A DNA stretch of 64,000 nucleotides from Umezawaea tangerina (GTDB lineage Bacteria; Actinomycetota; Actinomycetes; Mycobacteriales; Pseudonocardiaceae), in NCBI RefSeq assembly GCF_003002815.1, contig NZ_PVTF01000003.1, positions 724,703 to 788,702 of the forward strand, read 5' to 3'. Within the stretch, counting starts at the first letter, position 1, and every line of letters starts with the position of its first letter. Below are positions 53,230 through 60,635 of this stretch, one piece after another. The notes below the pieces were generated by a model. It was not told the DNA's origin, did no database searches, and saw nothing but the letters and a program-made list of their open reading frames with translations. Made by a program: the position numbers and the translations under genes.

Positions 53230-54447
53230 CTACGCCGGGTTCTGCGCGTGGGTCAGGGTCTCCCAGGCGATGAACAGGTTGTCGGTGCCCTGCGGGCGCT
53301 GCTGCTCGGTGTACTTCTGGGTGTTCGCCATCGTGATGCCCATCCGGGTGTTCAGCGCGTTGAACGCGACCTCGGTCGTCGGGCCGAGGTTCTGGCTGCG
53401 GACGCCGCCGCACAGCCACGACGGCATGGCCTCCAGCTGGTAGCGGGTGTGCAGGCCGTACGCGTGCCGCATCCGGTCCTTGTTCTCGCCCCACAGGTCC
53501 AGGCCCTGGTGGTGCGCCGTCTCGGCGATGTGCGCCGCGGCGGCCAGCCCGTACCCGGTGTGGGTGAAGTCGCGGCACGTCTCCTGGCTGACGCCGTCCT
53601 GGAACGTGGACTGGCCCTGCCAGTACCCGACGATCTCGTCACGGGTGTCGATGCCGCTGCCGGGCGGCGTCCTGGGCAACGCGCCGTCGGTGGTCAGGTA
53701 GACGTAGGCGGGCAGCCGGGTGCGGAAGATCGAGACGGCCTTGTCGTAGGCCGCGCGGTCCTCCAGGAACACGGCGATGCCGATGGAGGCCTCCATCATG
53801 CTGAGCTCCCAGTTGCCGTTCGTGTTCGCCAGCCCGGCCTGGATCTCCGGCAGGTACGCGGTGCGCAGCATGGTCGCGAACCTGGTCACGCTCGCGGCGG
53901 GCCACCCGGTGTAGGTGTAGCGGATGATCTCCGCCGCCTTGGGCCACGACGACCCGGCCCACGCGGTCTGCAGCCGGGCGTTGCTGTTCGTGTGGTCGGT
54001 GACGACCGGCGCCCAGGCGTCCATGACCTGGATCGCCTTGGTCGCGTACCGGGTGTCCTTGGTGACGTACCAGGCGAGCGCGAGCGTGTACGCGGCGATC
54101 GCGTCCTCCCGCTCGTCGGTGCACCCGTAGTTCGGGTTCGAGTAGGAACCGCATTCCACCACCGCGCGCGGCTTCGCGGTGCGCGTCAGGGAGGCGTACT
54201 TGCTGGCCATCATCTGGTCGTAGGCGGATTTCCACGGTTGTGCTCCGGCGAGCACCTTGGTCCGCATGAACTCGAGCTGCGGTTGGCTGACCAGCACGCC
54301 GGGGTGGGTGAACGTGGCGGGCGCCGCGATCGACACCCCGCCTTCCGGTGCAGGCCGGGACGCCGTCGCGACCTGGGTCCCGGCTACCGTGAGCAGCGCG
54401 GACAGGGCGGCCACGACGATTTTCGCGCGCAGGGGTGATCGGTTCAT
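53230..54447 (-). CDS. Secreted alginate-lyase-family polysaccharide lyase
   Basis: A 405-residue exported protein. Signal peptide about 1-30 (VVAALSALLTVAGTQVATAS). The all-helical barrel has HPGVLVSQPQLEFMRTKVLAG at the start, QTAWAGSSWPKAAEIIRYTY, NTNGNWELSMMEASIGIAVF in the Asn-Trp position of the active site, and TCRDFTHTGYGLAAAAHIAE, the pattern of the alginate lyase domain PF05426. The polymer may be alginate or another uronate-containing glycan. A DasR-type site 39 bp before the ATG suggests it is controlled with chitin and GlcNAc use. Confidence 0.85.
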   Translation of the reverse strand: MNRSPLRAKIVVAALSALLTVAGTQVATASRPAPEGGVSIAAPATFTHPGVLVSQPQLEFMRTKVLAGAQPWKSAYDQMMASKYASLTRTAKPRAVVECGSYSNPNYGCTDEREDAIAAYTLALAWYVTKDTRYATKAIQVMDAWAPVVTDHTNSNARLQTAWAGSSWPKAAEIIRYTYTGWPAASVTRFATMLRTAYLPEIQAGLANTNGNWELSMMEASIGIAVFLEDRAAYDKAVSIFRTRLPAYVYLTTDGALPRTPPGSGIDTRDEIVGYWQGQSTFQDGVSQETCRDFTHTGYGLAAAAHIAETAHHQGLDLWGENKDRMRHAYGLHTRYQLEAMPSWLCGGVRSQNLGPTTEVAFNALNTRMGITMANTQKYTEQQRPQGTDNLFIAWETLTHAQNPA

Positions 54448-54485
54448 CTGGTCTCCTCGCAGGGTTTGGGGAGACCGATAGTGTC

Positions 54486-54501
54486 TGTGGTCCAGACCAG
54501 T
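54486..54501. promoter_or_regulatory. DasR-type site (dre) 3, lyase promoter
   Basis: TGTGGTCCAGACCAGT matches the DasR site pattern and differs from chitinase site 1 by two end bases. It lies 39 bp before the lyase start, where a repressor would block transcription. Confidence 0.78.
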
Positions 54502-54612
54502 TAGGTCAACGATTTCCAGTACCGGAACTTTTTCCCCAACTTTATGCCGGACCGGGCAGACTGTCTTTATTCACGCATGTGAACAAATCGAATTGTGGAA
54601 AGGTCGCCACCC

Positions 54613-55488
54613 ATGCCGCGTGTGAAGTTCGCAGACCTCGAGCTCGAGTACGACACCTTCGGCGACCCGGCCGACCCGGCCCTGGTCCTCGTGATGGGGC
54701 TCGGTGCCCAGATGACGACCTGGGACGAGGGGTTCTGCCGGCTGTTCGCCGACCAGGGCTTCCACGTGGTCCGGTACGACAACCGCGACGTCGGCCTGTC
54801 GACCTGGCTCGACCTGCCGCTGCCGGACCTGCCCGCAGTGGCGGCGGGGGACCTGACGACCGCGCCCTACCGGCTCGCCGACCTGGCCGACGACCTGGTC
54901 GGCCTGCTCGACGCGCTCGGGATCGACCGCGCGCACGTGGTCGGCGCGTCGATGGGCGGCATGATCGTCCAGCAGGCGGCCATCGACCACCCGGAACGGC
55001 TGCTCAGCCTGTGCTCGATCATGTCCACCACCGGCGACCCGAGCGTCGGGCAGGGCAAGCCCGAGGTGATCGCCACGCTCGCCCAGCCGTCGCCGCCGAC
55101 CCGCGAGGGGATCATCGAGCAGCGCCTGGCCGCGTCGCGGATGACCCGGTCGCCCGGCTTCGACGTGGACGACGACCTCGCGCGCGAGCGCATCGCGGCC
55201 AGCCACGACCGCTCGCACCGCCCGTTGGCCTCGCTGCGGCACCTGGCGGCCGTGCTGGCCTCGCCCGACCGCACGCCGGGGCTGCGCGGCGTCACCGTGC
55301 CGACCCTGGTCGTGCACGGCTCCGCCGACCCGCTGGTCGGCGTGTCCGGTGGCGAGGCGACGGCGGCGGCCGTGCCGGACGCCGAGCTGCTGGTGGTCGA
55401 CGGCATGGGCCACGACCTCCCGGAGCAGGTGTGGCCGACCATCGTCGAGGCGGTCACGAGGAACGCCAAGCGCGCCTCGCGGACGTGA
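54613..55488 (+). CDS. Alpha/beta hydrolase
   Basis: A 291-residue serine hydrolase. The oxyanion region is LVLVMGLGAQMTTW, the nucleophile elbow GASMGGMI (Ser about 117), the Asp is in HGSADPLV (about 240) and the catalytic His in DGMGHDLPE (about 268). The sequence is close to the generic actinobacterial hydrolases related to TesA/3-oxoadipate enol-lactonase types. GAAAGG lies 11 nt before ATG 54613; an in-frame GTG at 54595 is an alternative. It has no clear partner. Confidence 0.9.
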   Translation: MPRVKFADLELEYDTFGDPADPALVLVMGLGAQMTTWDEGFCRLFADQGFHVVRYDNRDVGLSTWLDLPLPDLPAVAAGDLTTAPYRLADLADDLVGLLDALGIDRAHVVGASMGGMIVQQAAIDHPERLLSLCSIMSTTGDPSVGQGKPEVIATLAQPSPPTREGIIEQRLAASRMTRSPGFDVDDDLARERIAASHDRSHRPLASLRHLAAVLASPDRTPGLRGVTVPTLVVHGSADPLVGVSGGEATAAAVPDAELLVVDGMGHDLPEQVWPTIVEAVTRNAKRASRT

Positions 55489-55588
55489 GGGTTCACCGGG
55501 AGTTCACCGGTTGTCCGACGTGGGTGGGGTTCCGACCGGGGCATGCTCCGCGGCGACGCAGCCGACGCGGGAACGGTGAGCCCAACGC

Positions 55589-57274
55589 ATGTCGCACCAC
55601 CACGATGGTCACGAGCACCACCACCACGAGGTAGAGCCCGTCGAGGGCAGCTGGCAGGACCCGGCGGACGACCGGCCCGTCGCGGTCGCCCGCCGTCGGT
55701 TCCTGGCAGGTCTCGGCGTCGCCGTCGGCGGGGCCGCCCTGGCGGGAACGGGCGCGGGCGAGGCGGCGGCCACCCCGGTCGCGTCGAACCGGTGGGGCAC
55801 GCCGCAGCGCTGGTACGCGGGCGACCACCACATCCACACCCAGTACTCCGGCGACGGTCAGTACCCGGTCGCCGCGCAGGTCGCCAAGGCCCGCGCGAAC
55901 GGGCTGGACTGGATGGTCATCACCGACCACGGTGGTGTGGCGCACCAGAAGTTCTCCATCGACCAGGTCACGCCCGACATCGAGAAGGCTCGCAAGGGCA
56001 ACCGCGACGTCCTGGTCTACCAGGGCCTGGAGTGGAACATCCCCGGCGCCGAGCACGCGACCGTGTTCCTGCCGCCGGACCGCCACACCGTGGACATCCT
56101 GCGCGCCTTCGAGGGCGCGTACGACGGCGGCGTGCTGTCGACGTCGGTGGAGAACGGCGGCAAGGGGCTCATCGCGCGGTCTACGTCGGCCGACGGCGAG
56201 CCGTACGCGTTGGCGGCGTTGAGGTACCTGGAGGCGCAAGTCCTCAGTGGACGGACCGAGATCGCGCTGATGTTCGCCAACCACCCGGCCCGGCGCGGGG
56301 TCGACAGCCCCCACGAGCTGCGCGGTTGGCGCGACGCCGCACCCGGTGTGGCCGTGGGCATGGAGGGCGCGCCGGGCCACCAGGCCTCGGGCATCCCCAA
56401 GTCGGCGGGCGGCCGGGGCGGCGCGCGCGGGTACTACGACTCGTCGCCCGGTGTGGACAGCCACCCCGGCTACGCGCCGACCGCGACCGAGAACCCGTAC
56501 CGCACCTACGGCGGGTTCGACTGGATGACCGCGAAGGTCGGCGGGCTGTGGGACTCGATGCTGGCCGAGGGCAGGCCGTGGTGGGTCACCTCGACCTCCG
56601 ACGTGCACCAGGTCTTCGGCGACACCCTCACCCCCGGCACGCAGGACTACGAGAAGACCGGCAGCCGCGGGGCGCCCGTCGACTCGGGTGTCGAGCAGAC
56701 CGGGTTCGGCGACTTCTTCCCCGGCCACTACAGCCGGACCGTGGTGGGCGCGCGGTCGAAGTCGTACGTGGACGTCATGCGTGGCCTGCAGTCCGGCAAG
56801 GTGATCGCGGTGCACGGCAGGCTGATCGACGGCCTCGACCTGCGGGTGCGGGCACTGGGTGAGGGCGACAACCGGGGTGTCACGATCGGCGGCCGCACGT
56901 TCGTCGAGCGCGGCGGCTCGGTCGAGGTCACCATCGAGGTGACCGGTGCCGGTGGCCCGAACTTCGCCGGTGTGGTGCCGAAGCTGGCCAAGCTCGACCT
57001 CGTCGCGGGCCCGGTCACCGGTCCGGCCGTCGACCGCGACACCCTGTCGGCGCCGGGCACCACCGTGGTGAAGTCGTTCGAGGTCACCAAGAACCGGGCG
57101 CGGTTCACCCACGTCTTCCGCGACGTCGCGACCGCGTTCTACCTGCGCGTCCGGGGCACCGACGGCAACCGGCTGACCGCCGACGGCGGTCCGGTCATGG
57201 ACGTCGTCGGTGACGCCGACCCGTGGGCGGACCTGTGGTTCTACGCGAACCCGGTGTTCGTGGACGTGATCTGA
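55589..57274 (+). CDS. Tat-exported PHP-domain metallohydrolase, His-rich N-terminus
   Basis: A 561-residue protein of the CehA/McbA-type PHP family. The first 14 residues are His-rich (HHHDGHEHHHHE), then a Tat signal with ARRRFLAGLGVAVGGAALAG at about 34-53. The PHP metal motifs are GDHHIHTQYSGDG, VITDHGGV, FANHPARRG and TSTSDVHQ. The C-terminal ~130 residues form a beta domain. A His-rich segment ahead of a Tat signal is unusual, and may bind metal before export or act in folding proofreading. It shares its stop with the start of the next gene (TGATG). Confidence 0.88.
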   Translation: MSHHHDGHEHHHHEVEPVEGSWQDPADDRPVAVARRRFLAGLGVAVGGAALAGTGAGEAAATPVASNRWGTPQRWYAGDHHIHTQYSGDGQYPVAAQVAKARANGLDWMVITDHGGVAHQKFSIDQVTPDIEKARKGNRDVLVYQGLEWNIPGAEHATVFLPPDRHTVDILRAFEGAYDGGVLSTSVENGGKGLIARSTSADGEPYALAALRYLEAQVLSGRTEIALMFANHPARRGVDSPHELRGWRDAAPGVAVGMEGAPGHQASGIPKSAGGRGGARGYYDSSPGVDSHPGYAPTATENPYRTYGGFDWMTAKVGGLWDSMLAEGRPWWVTSTSDVHQVFGDTLTPGTQDYEKTGSRGAPVDSGVEQTGFGDFFPGHYSRTVVGARSKSYVDVMRGLQSGKVIAVHGRLIDGLDLRVRALGEGDNRGVTIGGRTFVERGGSVEVTIEVTGAGGPNFAGVVPKLAKLDLVAGPVTGPAVDRDTLSAPGTTVVKSFEVTKNRARFTHVFRDVATAFYLRVRGTDGNRLTADGGPVMDVVGDADPWADLWFYANPVFVDVI

Positions 57275-57741
57275 TGCGCTGGGTGCGGCTGGTCCCGGAC
57301 TTCACCTCGGTGGGCGCGCACTTCGACCGGCAGGTGCTGTCGGCGCTGGACGACGCCGGAGTCGCCGCCGACCTCGTGCTGACCCACGTCGAGCGCACCG
57401 GCTCGGTCGCCGTGACGGTGGTGTCCGCCCGGATCACCGGCGGCCTCGCGCCCGGCACGGAGATCGAGGAGCCCGCCCGGGGGCGCTGCGTGCGGTTCCC
57501 CGGCTGGGCGGTGTTGACCGGCACCCACCCGGTGGCGGAGATCGTCGCGGCGACGGCGATCGACGAGGTCGTCGGCATCGGCGCCGCGGTGGCACCGGGG
57601 ACGTTGGTGGCCACGGCCGGGTACGTGCGGCCCGAGTACCGCGACGGACGCCTGGTCCTGCTCGTCGAACCCGCCGCGGGCGGGGTGTTCCAGCCGTCCG
57701 AGGTCGAGCAGCCGCACGAGTGCTGCGCGGGAACCCACTGA
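57274..57741 (+). CDS. Uncharacterised protein with His-Cys tail
   Basis: A 155-residue protein with no signal peptide or membrane helix and no family I recognise. It is predicted mostly beta/alpha (VSARITGGLAPGTEIEEP, AVLTGTHPVAEIVAATAIDEVVGIGAAVAPGTLVATAGYVRPEY) and ends in EQPHECCAGTH, where His and two Cys could bind metal. It is translationally coupled to the His-rich PHP protein and followed at once by a strong terminator, so the two form a two-gene operon. A metal-delivery role is possible but is only inference. Confidence 0.7.
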   Translation: MRWVRLVPDFTSVGAHFDRQVLSALDDAGVAADLVLTHVERTGSVAVTVVSARITGGLAPGTEIEEPARGRCVRFPGWAVLTGTHPVAEIVAATAIDEVVGIGAAVAPGTLVATAGYVRPEYRDGRLVLLVEPAAGGVFQPSEVEQPHECCAGTH

Positions 57742-57789
57742 CAGCAGCCTCTTGGGGAGTCGGCGTCCCGACTCCCCAAGAGGCTGCTG
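57742..57789. terminator. Very strong bidirectional terminator
   Basis: A 22-bp perfect stem with CGTC loop (57742-57763 with 57768-57789) starts directly after the stop at 57741 and ends 7 nt before the convergent SDR stop. Confidence 0.88.
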
Positions 57790-57795
57790 CGGCGA

Positions 57796-58686
57796 TCAGA
57801 CCCGTGCGGGCGTCAGCAGGTCGGCCAGCCCGATGCGCCCGAGGAACTCCGCCCGGATCCGGTCGGCCACCGCCGCGACCTCCTCGGCACCGTCGTGCGA
57901 CGGGTCGATGTGCGTCCGGAACGGGCGCGTGCCGTCGGGCAGCCCGACGACCTCCACCACCGCGTCCGCCACGGCCGACACGTCGGCGTCCGGCGCCAGC
58001 GCGGCCAACCGCTCCGCCACCTGCGCCGACAACCCGGCGTAGCGCGTCTCGTAGGCGTCGACCGTGGCCTGGTCCGCCGGGCGGCCGCTGTTCGGGAAGT
58101 GGTTGGTACCGCTGGTGAACGCGCCCGGCACGATGATCGAGGTCTCGATGCCGAAGCGGGCGACCTCGGCCGCGTAGCTCACCGCGAGCGAGTCCATCGC
58201 GGCCTTGGCGGCGAAGTACGGGGCGAGGTAGGGCGGGGTGCCACCGCGGGTGCTGGTGCTGCCGGTCCAGAGGAGCAGACCGTGGCCCTGGGCGCGCAGG
58301 ACGGGGAGGACGGCGCGGTTGACGCGCTGCGCGCCCAGGACGTTGGTGTCGAAGACGGCGGTCATCTCCTCGGGGGTGAAGGCCTCGGCGGGGCCGGTGA
58401 CCATGTGACCCGCGTTGTGCATGACGACGTCGATGCGGTCGTGGGTGTCCTTGAGGGTGGCGACGGCGGTGTCGGCGGACTCCTGGCTGGAGACGTCGAG
58501 GTCGATGGAGCGGAGGTCGACGTGGTGGGTCTTGGCGTGGGTGGCGTATTCGAGGACCTTGTGGGCGTTGCGGCCGTTGGTGTTGCGCATCCCGGCGTAG
58601 ACGGTGTGCCCGGCTTGGGCGAGGGCTTTGGCGGAGAGCTCGCCGATGCCGCTGGAGGCGCCGGTGATGAGGATGATCTTGGGCAT
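57796..58686 (-). CDS. Short-chain dehydrogenase/reductase
   Basis: A 296-residue classical SDR. NAD(P) motif ILITGASSGIGELSAKAL, the RN pair after strand 2 (AGMRNTNGR) favouring NADP, HNAG (in place of NNAG), and the Ser-Tyr-Lys triad in WTGSTSTRGGTPPYLAPYFAAK. The IIVPGAFTSGTNHF region shapes the substrate pocket. The substrate is unknown. It is monocistronic; its upstream region is the unusual repeat area at 58.7-59.0 kb. Confidence 0.9.
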   Translation of the reverse strand: MPKIILITGASSGIGELSAKALAQAGHTVYAGMRNTNGRNAHKVLEYATHAKTHHVDLRSIDLDVSSQESADTAVATLKDTHDRIDVVMHNAGHMVTGPAEAFTPEEMTAVFDTNVLGAQRVNRAVLPVLRAQGHGLLLWTGSTSTRGGTPPYLAPYFAAKAAMDSLAVSYAAEVARFGIETSIIVPGAFTSGTNHFPNSGRPADQATVDAYETRYAGLSAQVAERLAALAPDADVSAVADAVVEVVGLPDGTRPFRTHIDPSHDGAEEVAAVADRIRAEFLGRIGLADLLTPARV

Positions 58687-58777
58687 GGTTGTGTCCTTTG
58701 TGGAGTGGGTTTGGTGGGTCTTGCCGAGTGCCGGTGAGGTGGTGCCTCAAAACCGGGTGTCGCTACAGCCGTTTCCG

Positions 58778-58897
58778 GTGCGGTCGGCTTGACTTGGGGC
58801 CCCTTTTTTGGGCTTCGTCGGGCGAAAAAGGGCAGGTGGTAGAGCCTGCCCGCCGACCAATTTTAAGCCCAAAAACCCCAAGTCAAGCCGACCGCAC
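58778..58897. repeat. 120-bp structured inverted repeat
   Basis: Outer arms of 22 bp are perfect complements (58778-58799 with 58876-58897, containing CGGTCGGCTTGACTTG). After a 5-nt bulge, a second perfect 11-bp stem follows (58805-58815 with 58865-58875, TTTTTGGGCTT), and an inner hairpin GGGCAGG/CCTGCCC (58830-58836 with 58845-58851). It could be a palindromic mobile repeat (MITE-like), a structured RNA, or a terminator. Confidence 0.75.
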
Positions 58898-58920
58898 GAG
58901 CGGACGAGCACCGCTCGCTT

Positions 58921-59010
58921 CCAGCTTCGTTGGGCTGTTGGCTTTGGTTCCAGCGTCGTTGGGCGGGTTGTGTTCTGGTTTCAGCGTTGTTGGGCTGTTG
59001 GCTTTGCTTG
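58921..59010. repeat. Three degenerate ~30-bp tandem repeats
   Basis: Units at 58921-58949, 58950-58981 and 58982-59010 share CAGC-x-T-x-GTTGGGC followed by GTTG. They lie between the inverted repeat and the end of the next SDR gene. Confidence 0.6.
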
Positions 59011-59034
59011 CTTTTATTGTTGTCGTTTGGGGTT

Positions 59035-59763
59035 TTAGACGATGCCGCCGTTGGAGCGGATGGTCTGGCCGTTGATCCAGCGGGAGGGGCCGGCTAGGAA
59101 GGAGACCAAGTCGGCCAGGTCGGTGGGGTGGCCGAGGCGTTCGAGGGGGGCGGCGTGGGCGAGGGTGGCGATGGTCTGGTCGTCCTTGCCGTCGAGGAAG
59201 AGTGCGGTGGCGGTGGGGCCGGGGGCGATGGTGTTGACGGTGATGTCGCGGCCGCGCAGTTCCTTGGCGAGGATCATGGTGATGGCTTCGACGGCGCCCT
59301 TCGTCGCGGCGTAGGGGGCGTAGTTGGGCATGCGGAGGCCGAGGACGGAGGTGGAGAAGGTGACGATGGCGCCGCCCTCGCGGACGCGGCGGGAAGCCTG
59401 TTGGCCGACGACGAAGGTGCCGCGGATGTTGGTGCGGTGCATGCGGTCGAGGGCGTCGAAGTCGATGTCGGCGACAGGGGCGAGGTACATGGTGCCCGCG
59501 GCGTGGATGACGACGTCGATGCCGTCGAAGGTGGACTCGGCGGCGTCGAACAGGGCGGTGACCTGGTCGACCTCGGCGACGTCCGCCCGCACGGCGATGG
59601 CCTCGCCGCCCGCGGCGGTGATGGCCTCGACGGCGGCCTTGGCCTCGGTCTCGTTGCCCGCGTAGTTGACGACGACGGCGAAGCCGTCCCGGCCGAGGCG
59701 TTCGGCGGACTCGCGGCCGATGCCGCGGGAACCACCGGTGACGATCGCGACGCGCTTGCTCAT
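59035..59763 (-). CDS. SDR family oxidoreductase
   Basis: A 242-residue SDR close to 3-oxoacyl-ACP reductase and glucose dehydrogenase types. Cofactor motif AIVTGGSRGIGRESAERL, then VNYAGNETEA, which suggests NADP; IHAAGTM; active-site FSTSVLGLRMPNYAPYAATK; and the C-terminal WINGQTIRSNGGIV. GGAGGAG precedes the ATG by 6 nt. It ends in TAA, uncommon in this genome. The TetR gene 82 bp upstream on the same strand probably regulates it as an operon partner. Confidence 0.92.
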   Translation of the reverse strand: MSKRVAIVTGGSRGIGRESAERLGRDGFAVVVNYAGNETEAKAAVEAITAAGGEAIAVRADVAEVDQVTALFDAAESTFDGIDVVIHAAGTMYLAPVADIDFDALDRMHRTNIRGTFVVGQQASRRVREGGAIVTFSTSVLGLRMPNYAPYAATKGAVEAITMILAKELRGRDITVNTIAPGPTATALFLDGKDDQTIATLAHAAPLERLGHPTDLADLVSFLAGPSRWINGQTIRSNGGIV

Positions 59764-59845
59764 GGTGTTCTCCTCCGAAAAGGGCGTGGGGTATCGCCGG
59801 GTGTCGCGGGTGCGACAGCCGTTGGTGCGGAAGGTCTTGTCCGGG

Positions 59846-60520
59846 TCAGTCGGTGAGGCGGGTGAGCCACTCCTGGAGCAGGCCCGCCTCCGCCGACGTG
59901 AGCCGGTCGGGCGGGGACTCGCGCAGCTGGGCGCTGAGCGCGGACGCGGCGCCGTTCCCGTTGCCCGCCACCGCGTCTTCCTCGGGGACGAGGATCGCGG
60001 CGTGGACGGCGTCCCGGACACGGGTGGAGACGTCCGGGGTGTAGAGCTCGCGGCGGGTGATGAGCACGAGGGCCACACCGGTGTTGGCGGACATGATCAT
60101 CTGGGCGGCGGCGTCGACGGACGTGGTCAGCCTGCCCGCGGCGGCGACCCGCTCGACGACCGCGGTCAGCAGCTGCTGCGCCTCGACCGCGGCGGCGGGC
60201 GTGCCGCTCACGGTGGGGGAGTACATCAGCCGGTAGTAGCTGGGGTTCTCCAGCGCGAACGCCACGTGGGCGTCCCAGCCGTCCCTCATGTCCTGCACGG
60301 GGTCCGCCGACGGCTTCGCCGCCCGCTTGCCCGCGAGGTACTTCTCGAAGCCGTAGTCCACGACGGCCGACAGCAAGCCCTCTTTGTCGCCGAACTGCCG
60401 GTAGAGCGCGGGTGCGCCCACCCCGGCGGCCTCGCAGACCGCCCTCGTGGACACGTCCGCCACCGGCGACTCGGCGAGCAGCTCGGCCGCCGCCTCCAGT
60501 ATCCGTGTTCTCGTGCTCAT
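59846..60520 (-). CDS. TetR family transcriptional regulator
   Basis: A 224-residue repressor. HTH: RTRILEAAAELLAESPVADVSTRAVCEAAGVGAPALYRQFGDKEGLLSAVVDYGF (about 4-58), followed by a TetR C-terminal domain (YYRLMYSP, MIMSANTGVALVLI). Inverted repeats directly before its ATG are its probable operator. It lies upstream of the SDR at 59035 on the same strand, a common regulator-reductase arrangement. Confidence 0.93.
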   Translation of the reverse strand: MSTRTRILEAAAELLAESPVADVSTRAVCEAAGVGAPALYRQFGDKEGLLSAVVDYGFEKYLAGKRAAKPSADPVQDMRDGWDAHVAFALENPSYYRLMYSPTVSGTPAAAVEAQQLLTAVVERVAAAGRLTTSVDAAAQMIMSANTGVALVLITRRELYTPDVSTRVRDAVHAAILVPEEDAVAGNGNGAASALSAQLRESPPDRLTSAEAGLLQEWLTRLTD

Positions 60521-60525
60521 GGAAG

Positions 60526-60576
60526 CAACGCTAACACATGGGTCGTAGCCGCGCTACCTCAAACGTGTAAGCGTTG
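60526..60576. promoter_or_regulatory. TetR operator region, nested inverted repeats
   Basis: CAACGCTAACAC (60526-60537) is complementary, with one mismatch, to GTGTAAGCGTTG (60565-60576). Between them is a second palindrome, GTAGC-CGC-GCTAC (60545-60557). All lie just upstream of the TetR start, consistent with autoregulation. Confidence 0.65.
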
Positions 60577-60583
60577 ATACGAC

Positions 60584-60623
60584 CGTGAGGGCCACCCCGC
60601 TGACGACGGGGGTGGCCCTCACG
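60584..60623 (-). terminator. Terminator after penicillin acylase gene
   Basis: A 15-bp perfect stem (60584-60598 with 60609-60623) with a 10-nt loop lies 12 nt past the acylase stop on the minus strand, insulating it from the TetR gene. Confidence 0.75.
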
Positions 60624-60635
60624 GGTTCGCGCTGG

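Larger units (their letters stand above)
58687..59034. other. 348-bp non-coding region with large repeats
   Basis: No gene was found between the two SDR genes. It carries the structured inverted repeat at 58778-58897 and three degenerate tandem repeats at 58921-59010. The plus strand is G/T-rich after 58920 and clearly lower in GC than the surroundings. Confidence 0.6.
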
